Positions 1 through 5,678 of a DNA stretch of 5,678 nucleotides are shown piece by piece. The notes below the pieces were generated by a model. That model was not told the origin of the DNA, did not search any database, and saw only the letters and a list, made by a program, of their open reading frames with translations. Source of the stretch: Bacteroidota bacterium (GTDB lineage Bacteria > Bacteroidota > Bacteroidia > NS11-12g > UBA9320); NCBI GenBank assembly GCA_947499775.1, contig CANMPY010000147.1:1-5678 (forward strand). The letters are read 5' to 3'. Made by a program: the position numbers and the translations under genes. How positions within the stretch are numbered: the first letter of the stretch is position 1; every line of letters begins with the position of its first letter.

Positions 1-926
1 ATAGTATCTGCTACTTTTCTAATTTCATTTGCATTGTCAATTAGGGTTTGATTATCAAAACCTCTAATGATAAACTTGATTACAGCTTCTTCAATTTGAC
101 CATTCACAGAGGTTGGATGAACAAATCCTTCTTTTTTTTCAGTTGTTTCAGGCGAAAGCCTATTTTTTGGCAAGGCCGCTAATATATCCCCTGCTATTTT
201 TATGGCGCTCTCCATTTTACCCTTTGCAAATCCGGGGTGTGTAGAAACGCCTTTAATGGTTAATACTCCACCATCGGCACTAAAGGTTTCATCCTCAATA
301 TGACCTGCTGATTCTCCATCCATGGTATACCCAAAATCAGCGCCTAATTTTTGCATATCTACTTTATCAACCCCCCTCCCTATTTCTTCGTCGGGTGTAA
401 ACAAAATTCGTATTTTACCATGTTTAATTTGAGGATTCTGAATTAAAAAATTTGCAGCATCCATTATCTCTGCTAGCCCAGCCTTGTTGTCGGCTCCTAA
501 TAGGGTGCTTCCATCGGTAGTAATTATGGTATTGCCCACCTGATTTTTTAAATCAGTATGTGCTTCGGGATTTAATGATAAGGATGTATCGGTACTATAA
601 TGAATAATACCACCATTATAATTCTCATGCAAAATAGGATTTACATTGGCTCCGCTACAATCAGGCGACGTATCCATATGTGAACAAAAGCAGATAACAG
701 GCACTTCCTTATTTGTATTTGCTTCTATAGTTGCATAAACATAACCATATTCATCTAAGTGAGCGTCGCTTATTCCCATTTGCAAAAGTTCGGCAACCAA
801 TACTTTTCCTAAATTTTTTTGCTTTTCAGTTGATGGGTTTGTAGGCGATTCAGGATCAGATTGTGTATCAATTTTTACATACCTCAAAAATCGCTCGGCA
901 ACGGTGTACTTATAGTCTTTAAACAT
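1..926 (-). CDS. pepT: Peptidase T (tripeptide aminopeptidase), 3' end missing
   Basis: Zinc-dependent cytoplasmic aminopeptidase of family M20B that removes the N-terminal residue from tripeptides in peptide recycling. The 308 visible residues start at an ATG (924-926) and align with PepT from the first line (ERFLRYVKIDTQS, about 12-24). Metal and catalytic motifs are in order: SHMDTSPD with H83 and D85, GADNKAG with bridging D146, TPDEEIGRG with E180 (expected general base) and E181, and YTMDGE with D203. The dimerisation-domain motif STHPGFAKG is at 228-236. PepT is usually about 410 residues, so roughly 100 are beyond the left edge, including the last metal-binding His. No signal peptide is seen. 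Only 2 bp separate this start from the msrA stop, so it is the distal gene of the operon and is probably translationally coupled. Family assignment is very secure; nothing looks broken in the visible part. Confidence 0.96.
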   Translation of the reverse strand, partial: MFKDYKYTVAERFLRYVKIDTQSDPESPTNPSTEKQKNLGKVLVAELLQMGISDAHLDEYGYVYATIEANTNKEVPVICFCSHMDTSPDCSGANVNPILHENYNGGIIHYSTDTSLSLNPEAHTDLKNQVGNTIITTDGSTLLGADNKAGLAEIMDAANFLIQNPQIKHGKIRILFTPDEEIGRGVDKVDMQKLGADFGYTMDGESAGHIEDETFSADGGVLTIKGVSTHPGFAKGKMESAIKIAGDILAALPKNRLSPETTEKKEGFVHPTSVNGQIEEAVIKFIIRGFDNQTLIDNANEIRKVADT

Positions 927-928
927 AT

Positions 929-1612
929 TTATTTTAACTTAGTTTGAAATGCTTTTTTAAATTTATCTAATTTTGGTCGAACAACATATCGGCAATATGA
1001 CTGCTCATTATTGTTTGCATAATAATCTTGATGATAATTTTCGGCCTTATAAAATTCTGAGACTTGGGTTATTTCCGTAATTATTGGCTTCGAAAATACA
1101 TTTTCTTTGTTGAGTTGGTTTTTGTAAAATTCTGCTTCTACTTTTTGACTTTCTGAATAATAAAATATTGCGCTTCGGTATTGTGAACCAATATCATTTC
1201 CCTGCCGGTTTAAAGTGGTTGGATCATGAACTTGCCAAAAAACCTCTAAAAGCGTTTTATAGGAAACAACTGAAGGATCATAAATAAGTTGAATAACCTC
1301 GGCATGTCCTGTTGTACCTGTGCAAATATCGGCATAGCTTGGGTTTTTTATTACACCACCCGAATACCCTGAAAGTACAGTATCCACTCCTTTTAATTCT
1401 TTAAAAATGGCATCTCCACACCAAAAACATCCTAAACCAAAAAGGGCAGTATCGCGCTTATTTGTTTCCATAATTACTCCCTTTTCATTATTCGGTAAAT
1501 TTAGCTTCGAATTATTGAAACAGCCAATGGTAAATGCTAAAATTATTCCTCCAATCATAATCTGTATAATTACATAATAACTTAATTTCAGGCCATTCGA
1601 TTTATTAATCAT
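929..1612 (-). CDS. msrA: Peptide-methionine (S)-S-oxide reductase MsrA, probable lipoprotein
   Basis: Reduces methionine-S-sulfoxide in proteins back to methionine, usually with thioredoxin as reductant. The MsrA domain spans about 54-220 of 227 residues. The site is complete: catalytic C62 in GCFWC, Y93, E105 in GHAE, D140 and Y145 in GNDIGSQYRS, and likely resolving C207 in SYCRYV. Spacings from C62 match my recollection of the E. coli enzyme. Residues 12-30 are a hydrophobic segment ending in TIGC, so C31 may be lipidated; Thr at -3 is atypical for a lipobox. I chose the start at 1612 because its ATG overlaps the upstream TGA (ATGA), typical of coupled genes. An in-frame ATG at 1471 (M48) is preceded by GGGAG with 5 bases between, and would give a leaderless cytoplasmic enzyme. 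No MsrB domain is fused and no msrB lies nearby. Confidence 0.95.
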   Translation of the reverse strand: MINKSNGLKLSYYVIIQIMIGGIILAFTIGCFNNSKLNLPNNEKGVIMETNKRDTALFGLGCFWCGDAIFKELKGVDTVLSGYSGGVIKNPSYADICTGTTGHAEVIQLIYDPSVVSYKTLLEVFWQVHDPTTLNRQGNDIGSQYRSAIFYYSESQKVEAEFYKNQLNKENVFSKPIITEITQVSEFYKAENYHQDYYANNNEQSYCRYVVRPKLDKFKKAFQTKLK

Positions 1613-2637
1613 AGTGCTAATAGCTCATTGATTTTCAACTCTACTTCTTCTATGGTAACCAAATTAATGCAAGGGCTTTCAGGTCGTATGCAATGAATTT
1701 GATCGCATGGATTGCAATCCAAAATATGGTGCACAACTCTTGATTTTTCTCCTATTGGATAAAAAATATCTTTAACACCTGGGCCATAAATACCTACTAA
1801 AGGGGTATTCATAAGCGCTGCTATGTGCAAAGGTCCGCTTTCATTACCCACAAATAATTTAGCTTTGCTTACTAAAGCAGCCAAAGTTAAGAGTGAAAAA
1901 TTCTTTGTACATGCAATTGCTTCCCGCTCACTCATTTTTATAACTTGATTAATGGTGTATTCATCCTCCTCGGTTCCAACAAATACAAGATTTAACTTAT
2001 AGGTATCCTTTAACTTACGCGCTAAAACTGCAAAATTGGATATTGACCATTGTCTTAATACTCTTCGACCACCACAATGAATTACGGCAAAATTTGATAA
2101 TTGGTTTTGTTTAATAAAATCAATTGCTTCACGTTCCGATTCTTTATCAATATAAATTGGAATAGAGCCTTGGTGTGGGGCATTCGGTATTACAGATTTT
2201 ATTATATCTAAATTTATGATTTGCTCATGAGCCTGTATGCCTTTGATCTTGTTTCTCAACCTTACAGTACCTCTATCTAAACGTTTATTTGGTAAATATT
2301 TTAAAGCATAAGCCAAAGTTTGCCAATTTCCTCGAAGTTCAACTATCATATCAAACCGTTGGTTTTTTGGCAGTTCATGAATTATATGGCTAATGGCGGG
2401 ATGATTCTGCGCTAAGGGTTTTACGAAAGGCTTGCAAAGCAACGTGATTGGAGCATTGGGGAATTCCAAATTTAATGGTTGAAAAATAGGCAAGGCATAA
2501 ACCATATCCCCTATTTCGTCCCATTTGATTACCAATATGGAATGAACAGTTTTTTTTGAACGCCAACAATTTATCAGCCGACAAACACAGGCTGAAACTA
2601 AAAAATAAACTTGCTCTTTATTGAAATTAAATGCCAC
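1609..2637 (-). CDS. Glycosyltransferase family 9 (heptosyltransferase-like) protein
   Basis: GT-B glycosyltransferase of family 9, the ADP-heptose:LPS heptosyltransferase family; it probably adds a sugar to a surface glycan, but donor and acceptor cannot be read from the sequence. Of 342 residues, the N-terminal domain has WDEIGDMVYALP (39-50) with the conserved G43-D44. The C-terminal nucleotide-sugar half has VFVG (218-221) and the signature VGNESGPLHIAALMNTP (263-279), followed by GIYGP. Near the end is a four-cysteine cluster, C308, C311, C316 and C323, seen in many family members. The start is GTG (2635-2637). Upstream in this frame there is no ATG, GTG or TTG before a stop, and the first downstream ATG (M45) would cut into the conserved motif. 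Residues 10-25 are fairly hydrophobic and may aid membrane association. It lies 22 bp after the cyclase gene and overlaps msrA by 4 bp. Family is secure; the exact start is less so. Confidence 0.9.
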   Translation of the reverse strand: MAFNFNKEQVYFLVSACVCRLINCWRSKKTVHSILVIKWDEIGDMVYALPIFQPLNLEFPNAPITLLCKPFVKPLAQNHPAISHIIHELPKNQRFDMIVELRGNWQTLAYALKYLPNKRLDRGTVRLRNKIKGIQAHEQIINLDIIKSVIPNAPHQGSIPIYIDKESEREAIDFIKQNQLSNFAVIHCGGRRVLRQWSISNFAVLARKLKDTYKLNLVFVGTEEDEYTINQVIKMSEREAIACTKNFSLLTLAALVSKAKLFVGNESGPLHIAALMNTPLVGIYGPGVKDIFYPIGEKSRVVHHILDCNPCDQIHCIRPESPCINLVTIEEVELKINELLAL

Positions 2638-2659
2638 TCGTTTTCTATTATTAATCCTT

Positions 2660-3418
2660 TTAGCATTCTGACGCCATCAGTTCATAAAGTATTGGTCGGC
2701 TTGGGCTCGCATCGGATTGGAAATTGGCTATTTGAATATCGAGCAAATACATTCCATCCTCTATATTATCATTACAATAAATGAGTTCAGTGATGGTAGT
2801 ATCGTATCGTGCCAACTCACCTTCTCCAAAAAATGCTTTATGAGCTAGTAATTTGCCCCCATCATCTTCTCTGTCAACCGATGGAATATCGCAAAGCAAA
2901 TGTTTCACTCCCAAAGAATTTAATAATTCTAGGGCTTCATCTGAAAAATAAGGCGGATTTGATCCTGAATAATCAGTATTTGTTTTTTCAATAGGGTTCG
3001 GATGCGTTCGTACGATTATAGCTTCTGCCCCATTTAACTTTACACATTGCATAAGGTCTTGTTTGGTGATGCACAAATCGCCTTCTGACGGTTCTGGAAA
3101 TACGGTAATTAATTGGGCCAACATTATACCTTGAGGCAAAGCATTAGCGATTAAATGCTGTTCAGCAATTATATGACCTATACACTCGGTATGCGTACCA
3201 TTTCCGTGGGGTGTAAACCGAATGACATCTACATTGCAAACTCCTCCTGCAGCCACACTTCCTACAAAATTTCCTGCACGGTAAGGTTCAAAAATTGCTT
3301 TGTCTGTATAAAAACAATTCGCACCTAAGCCATCGTGCCTCACCCCAAGAGAAATATCAATGGGTTTTGAGGTGTCGATAGTAAACGAATTTCCGTTAAA
3401 AATGAATGAAAGGTGCAT
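2660..3418 (-). CDS. Cyclase-family (kynurenine formamidase-like) metal-dependent hydrolase
   Basis: A 252-residue soluble protein of the cyclase family (PF04199), whose members include kynurenine formamidase KynB and other amide or lactone hydrolases. The substrate here is unknown. Supporting motifs are HGNGTHTECIGH (71-82) as the metal-ligand region, VRTHPNP (136-142), DIPSVDREDDGG (177-188) with H193 following in LLAHKAFF, E211 in ITELIYC, and the family-typical end ASPSRPILYEL (237-247). Compared with the KynB pattern HxGTHxDxPxH, there is one extra residue between the first two His (H71-x4-H76), Glu replaces Asp (E78) and the Pro is absent. From memory, Bacteroidota homologues share this variant. 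No signal peptide is visible. It is first in the minus-strand operon. No kynurenine-pathway gene is present, so I do not call it kynB. The ATG at 3416-3418 is the natural start. Confidence 0.88.
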   Translation of the reverse strand: MHLSFIFNGNSFTIDTSKPIDISLGVRHDGLGANCFYTDKAIFEPYRAGNFVGSVAAGGVCNVDVIRFTPHGNGTHTECIGHIIAEQHLIANALPQGIMLAQLITVFPEPSEGDLCITKQDLMQCVKLNGAEAIIVRTHPNPIEKTNTDYSGSNPPYFSDEALELLNSLGVKHLLCDIPSVDREDDGGKLLAHKAFFGEGELARYDTTITELIYCNDNIEDGMYLLDIQIANFQSDASPSRPILYELMASEC

Positions 3419-3433
3419 AATTATTAAGGCGTG

Positions 3434-3441
3434 TAAAATTA
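3434..3441 (-). promoter_or_regulatory. Candidate -7 promoter element for the four-gene operon
   Basis: On the minus strand this reads TAATTTTA, seven of eight matches to the Bacteroidota -7 consensus TAnnTTTG. It lies 15 bases before the cyclase ATG, a sensible distance. No clear TTTG-type -33 element is found upstream, and in DNA this AT-rich such matches occur by chance, so this is a suggestion only. Confidence 0.25.
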
Positions 3442-3473
3442 GTATAATTTATAAAAGAATAACTTATACTGAT

Positions 3474-3481
3474 TATTTTTG
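3474..3481 (+). promoter_or_regulatory. Candidate -7 promoter element for the histidine kinase gene
   Basis: TATTTTTG is an exact match to the Bacteroidota -7 consensus TAnnTTTG. It ends 9 bases before the ATG at 3491, so transcription would begin only a few bases before that codon and give a very short leader. If the element is real, the in-frame TTG at 3479 lies inside the promoter and cannot be the start codon. No good TTTG -33 box is seen about 20 bases upstream, which keeps confidence low. Confidence 0.35.
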
Positions 3482-3490
3482 AACCAACGT

Positions 3491-4654
3491 ATGAATAATT
3501 ATCGCTTTAGCCGAATTATTAAACCAATTCTCCTTTTCTTAGCAATTCTAATTGGAATAGTATCGCTTTGGTATTCCAATACATTAGCCAAGAAAATGGA
3601 AAAGGAAGAGGAATTGAAAATTAAAACTTGGGCTAAAGCAACCTCTCAATTAGCTTCGAGTGATTTTTCTGTCGATTTAACTTTTCTGCTCGAAATTGTA
3701 AGTCAAAACACAACCATTCCAGTGATCCTTACAGATGAAAATGATAATGTTACGAGTTGGCGTAATCTTGATTCGGCACGGGCATCGCATAACAATACCT
3801 ATATCATTCATTCGTTAGAGAAAATGAAATCAGCACACGCCCCCATTGTTCTCACCTATTTCGAAGGGCAAAAAGTAAAAGTATTTTATTTGGATTCAGA
3901 AATACTTACCCGTTTAAAATACTATCCATTCATTCAGCTCATTATTATTTCTTTATTTTTAATAATCAGCTATTTAGCCTTCAGTTATTCACGACGTTCC
4001 GAACAAAATTTGGTATGGGTTGGTATGAGTAAAGAAACAGCGCATCAACTTGGCACACCGCTATCGTCATTAATGGCGTGGATAGAAATTAGCCGTGAAG
4101 ATGCCAATAGCAATAAAGATGTTTTAAACGAGATGGAAAAAGATGTTAACCGATTAGAAATAATTACAGAACGGTTTTCAAAAATAGGTTCCGACCCCAA
4201 ACTGCTATCGCTCGACATCGTAAAAGAACTTGAACTTTCCATAGATTATTTAAAAACCAGAACGTCCAAATTAGTCACGTTTACTATTTTTAATCATCTT
4301 AAAAAACCAGTAAACATTATGATGAATACCCATTTATTTGCGTGGGCCATCGAAAACATAACAAAAAATGCCATTGATGCCATGGAGGGTATAGGAACAA
4401 TTTCCTTTACAATAGAAAAGAAGGGAAATCTGATTATTTTAGATATTACAGATACCGGAAAAGGCATTCCAACAAACCGATATAAAACTATTTTTAAGCC
4501 TGGATTTACCACAAAAAAACGAGGCTGGGGCTTAGGGCTTTCTTTTGTGAAGCGAATAGTTGAAAATTACCACAAAGGGCATATTACCGTTAAAGAATCT
4601 ATCCACCACAAGGGAACCACATTTCGTATTACGCTTAAAGCTGCAAGACCTTAA
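3491..4654 (+). CDS. Two-TM sensor histidine kinase, no adjacent response regulator
   Basis: Membrane histidine kinase of a two-component system, 387 residues from the ATG at 3491. TM1 is about 12-29, followed by a roughly 115-residue extracytoplasmic region, then TM2 about 146-166. The H-box KETAHQLGTPLSS has its phospho-acceptor His at H185, only about 20 residues after TM2, so there is no room for HAMP or PAS between them. The ATPase domain is complete: N-box ENITKNAIDAM (N289, N293), G1 DTGKGI (D321, G323, G325), F-box FKPGFTT (335-341) and G2 GWGLGLS (345-351). Gln follows the phospho-His where HisKA kinases usually have Glu or Asp; Thr is at H+4. The TTG at 3479 would add four residues, but ATG is preferred and the TTG sits in a promoter-like element. 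No regulator gene adjoins: the next gene is convergent. The signal sensed is unknown. Confidence 0.93.
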   Translation: MNNYRFSRIIKPILLFLAILIGIVSLWYSNTLAKKMEKEEELKIKTWAKATSQLASSDFSVDLTFLLEIVSQNTTIPVILTDENDNVTSWRNLDSARASHNNTYIIHSLEKMKSAHAPIVLTYFEGQKVKVFYLDSEILTRLKYYPFIQLIIISLFLIISYLAFSYSRRSEQNLVWVGMSKETAHQLGTPLSSLMAWIEISREDANSNKDVLNEMEKDVNRLEIITERFSKIGSDPKLLSLDIVKELELSIDYLKTRTSKLVTFTIFNHLKKPVNIMMNTHLFAWAIENITKNAIDAMEGIGTISFTIEKKGNLIILDITDTGKGIPTNRYKTIFKPGFTTKKRGWGLGLSFVKRIVENYHKGHITVKESIHHKGTTFRITLKAARP

Positions 4655-4668
4655 GCGTTTCAATTTTT
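4631..4668 (+). terminator. Inverted repeat with T-rich tail at the end of the kinase gene
   Basis: ACGCTTAA (4631-4638) and TTAAGCGT (4651-4658) are perfect 8-bp arms with a 12-base loop, followed by TTCAATTTTT (4659-4668). This has the layout of an intrinsic terminator for plus-strand transcription. The left arm codes for the kinase C-terminus and the right arm contains its TAA (4652-4654), so the hairpin straddles the stop codon. Confidence 0.55.
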
Positions 4669-4696
4669 GGGGTGTTAGTTAACCCGCTATAACTTT

Positions 4697-4759
4697 AAAA
4701 ATGATCAATATTAGATATGCAATTTTCAACATTCATTGCATAAAGGATGTGAATATTGA
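4697..4759 (-). terminator. Two-tier inverted repeat in the convergent gap, possible terminator
   Basis: Two nested perfect 8-bp inverted repeats lie between the convergent kinase and DUF5606 genes. The outer arms are TCAATATT (4705-4712) and AATATTGA (4752-4759); the inner arms are TATGCAAT (4716-4723) and ATTGCATA (4735-4742), with an 11-base loop. Read on the minus strand, the outer stem is followed after three bases by TTTTT (4701-4697), so it could end the DUF5606 transcript. The stems are AT-rich and the internal loop is uneven (3 and 9 bases), so stability is modest. Confidence 0.4.
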
Positions 4760-4788
4760 AGATTGAATTAGGTGTAATTTAGAAACTC

Positions 4789-5316
4789 CTAGCTCATTTT
4801 ACGACTTGTCATCGTAGTTTTAGTAACCCCCTTTGATGTTTTGGCTTTTGCTTCTACTTTCTTGATGGGTTTGATGGTTTTAGACTTGGCAACAACTTTA
4901 TCAGTTCCTTCCGTTTCTTCAATTTTAGCATTAAAATCTATTTTCCCTCTTAGCAAGGTATACCAATTACTCATTTTTTGAATGTCGGAATTATAAACTC
5001 TTTCTTTATCAAAATTAGGCAATAACACTTCAAACCATTTTTTTATCCCTTCACCTGATGCATCCTTTGCAAGCAAAACATAGTTTCCCGCTTTATCTAA
5101 AGTATCAATGGTTTTGAAAATTTCAGAAAGTTTTATGTCGGCATCTACCGTATAAACCGATATATCCTCTAAAATTGACACTTTCTGCGATAAAGGTGTT
5201 ATGCTGCGTTTGGCTGTATGATCTAGGGCTTCCAATACCAATCCATTTGCTCCTTTACCAATAATTTTATGCAAACCAGGTTTTCCGGCAACCGATACCA
5301 CGTCTTTTAATTCCAT
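4789..5316 (-). CDS. DUF5606 domain-containing protein with lysine-rich tail
   Basis: A 175-residue protein of unknown function, which I recognise as the Bacteroidota family DUF5606. The conserved domain is about 1-125: it opens MELKDVVSVAGKPGLHKII, has a middle segment around SILEDISVYT (47-56), and ends with the family hallmark LPNFDKERVYNSDIQKMSNW (99-118). Residues 131-175 form a low-complexity tail rich in Lys, Thr, Ala and Val, with 13 basic and 5 acidic residues; it is probably disordered. There is no signal peptide or membrane segment, so it is likely cytoplasmic. I start at the ATG 5314-5316, because family members begin M-[DE]-L; a TTG at 5331 would add five unconserved residues. 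It stands alone: the kinase gene converges on it and the next gene diverges from it. Family assignment is by recall of conserved motifs; no function is proposed. Confidence 0.85.
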   Translation of the reverse strand: MELKDVVSVAGKPGLHKIIGKGANGLVLEALDHTAKRSITPLSQKVSILEDISVYTVDADIKLSEIFKTIDTLDKAGNYVLLAKDASGEGIKKWFEVLLPNFDKERVYNSDIQKMSNWYTLLRGKIDFNAKIEETEGTDKVVAKSKTIKPIKKVEAKAKTSKGVTKTTMTSRKMS

Positions 5317-5454
5317 TTTGCAAAGAAACAAGCTTTTATTAATACTCTCTTCACATTTATGTAAATTAATTATAAAGATTATTTTTATTGAATCATAAAA
5401 AAAGAATTTCTTTTAAAAAAAAGTATGTTATTTGCCGGTATATTTAAAAGAATC
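5317..5454. other. AT-rich divergent intergenic region
   Basis: This 138-bp gap between the divergent DUF5606 and secreted-protein genes must hold both promoters unless transcription enters from outside. It contains two A-tracts (5397-5403 and 5415-5422) flanking the 15-base palindrome AAAAGAATTTCTTTT (5400-5414). TATATTTA (5439-5446) matches seven of eight positions of the -7 consensus TAnnTTTG on the plus strand, 8 bases before the ATG at 5455, but has no clear -33 partner. I find no convincing element on the minus strand. Confidence 0.4.
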
Positions 5455-5678
5455 ATGAAAAAATACTACCTCCTAATTTTAAGTTTTCTGCCAGCCTTTA
5501 CATATGCTCAGAAAAACACATCTGTGGTAAATCCGAAAGTTGATGTACCGCATATTGCATCTTCTCATTTCTTAGGAAACGACGATGCCACATCGCCATT
5601 TTTTAGTGGCTCAACTTCTACACCTAAATTAAATAAGCATATACGCTATTCGGGTGTTTTAATTGGCAATTCGTTTTA
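5455..5678 (+). CDS. Secreted protein with Sec signal peptide, N-terminal fragment
   Basis: The first 74 codons of a gene that runs off the right edge. The product opens with a textbook signal peptide: two Lys after Met, a hydrophobic core (about 4-15), and a likely signal peptidase I cut at TYA|QK after A18, the A-Q junction common in Bacteroidota. With no cysteine near the cut, it is not a lipoprotein. The mature start is polar and rich in Ser, Thr, Pro and Asn, then gives IRYSGVLIGNSF (63-74). I do not recognise the family. The end of the fragment faintly recalls large beta-rich exported Bacteroidota proteins, but that is a guess, and any C-terminal sorting domain would be outside the window. 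An in-frame ATG at 5425 would add ten residues (MLFAGIFKRI) before the signal peptide; the start at 5455 gives the normal n-region, so I prefer it. Confidence 0.75.
   Translation, partial: MKKYYLLILSFLPAFTYAQKNTSVVNPKVDVPHIASSHFLGNDDATSPFFSGSTSTPKLNKHIRYSGVLIGNSF

Noticed and set aside
2390..2584. 64-codon minus-strand frame inside the glycosyltransferase gene
   Set aside because: It is an alternative frame of a gene with clear GT9 motifs; the product is unlike any family I know.
2598..2666. Short minus-strand frame beginning at an ATG that overlaps the cyclase stop, considered as the true start of the glycosyltransferase via a frameshift
   Set aside because: It ends after 22 codons in a different frame, its product does not resemble the GT9 N-terminus, and the GTG at 2637 explains the gene without a frameshift.
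2809..2994. 61-codon open frame on the plus strand
   Set aside because: It lies wholly opposite the well-supported cyclase gene and its product has no recognisable motif.
3479..3490. TTG at 3479 as the kinase start
   Set aside because: It adds only four residues, uses a rare start codon and overlaps a promoter-like TATTTTTG; the ATG at 3491 is in frame and better.
4045..4242. 65-codon minus-strand frame opposite the kinase H-box region
   Set aside because: Antisense shadow of the kinase, with Ser/Ile-rich chance sequence.
4294..4512. 72-codon minus-strand frame, hydrophobic in appearance
   Set aside because: Antisense to the kinase ATPase domain; the hydrophobicity reflects the complement of AT-rich coding sequence.
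4669..4684. GGGT...ACCC repeat just after the kinase terminator
   Set aside because: The stem is only about 4 bp; too weak to call.
5317..5331. TTG at 5331 as the DUF5606 start
   Set aside because: The added residues MFLCK are not part of the family's usual start, which is M-[DE]-L at the ATG.

Overview
The window looks like a chromosomal segment from a member of the Bacteroidota. The DNA is AT-rich and the starts mostly lack Shine-Dalgarno sequences. It carries a DUF5606 gene, a family I know only from this phylum, and a histidine kinase with the AHQLGTPLSS H-box common in these bacteria. One promoter candidate matches the Bacteroidota -7 consensus TAnnTTTG exactly. I cannot place it to class or genus.

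Positions 1-3418 hold four minus-strand genes that read as one operon, transcribed from right to left. They are a cyclase-family (kynurenine-formamidase-like) metal hydrolase, a family 9 glycosyltransferase, peptide methionine sulfoxide reductase MsrA with an apparent lipoprotein leader, and peptidase T (pepT, cut by the left edge). The junctions are 22 bp, a 4-bp ATGA overlap and 2 bp, so the last three genes are probably translationally coupled. The products share no obvious pathway. Envelope sugar transfer, repair of oxidised protein and tripeptide breakdown are housekeeping or envelope roles.

Positions 3419-3490 are a short divergent promoter region. To its right, on the plus strand, is a two-TM sensor histidine kinase with no response regulator beside it in the window. 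It ends in an inverted repeat that includes its own stop codon and is followed by a T-rich run, which is probably its terminator. The 134-bp convergent gap (4655-4788) holds a second, two-tier inverted repeat that could terminate the opposing gene.

Positions 4789-5316 (minus) encode a DUF5606 protein with a lysine-rich tail. After a 138-bp AT-rich divergent gap, a plus-strand gene for a secreted protein starts at 5455 and runs off the right edge. There are no RNA genes, mobile elements, CRISPR arrays or gene-free stretches over 300 bases. I see no strong candidate for a new system. The points most worth a second look are the possible dual-start MsrA, the variant metal motif in the cyclase, the Gln after the kinase's phospho-acceptor His, and the two inverted repeats.
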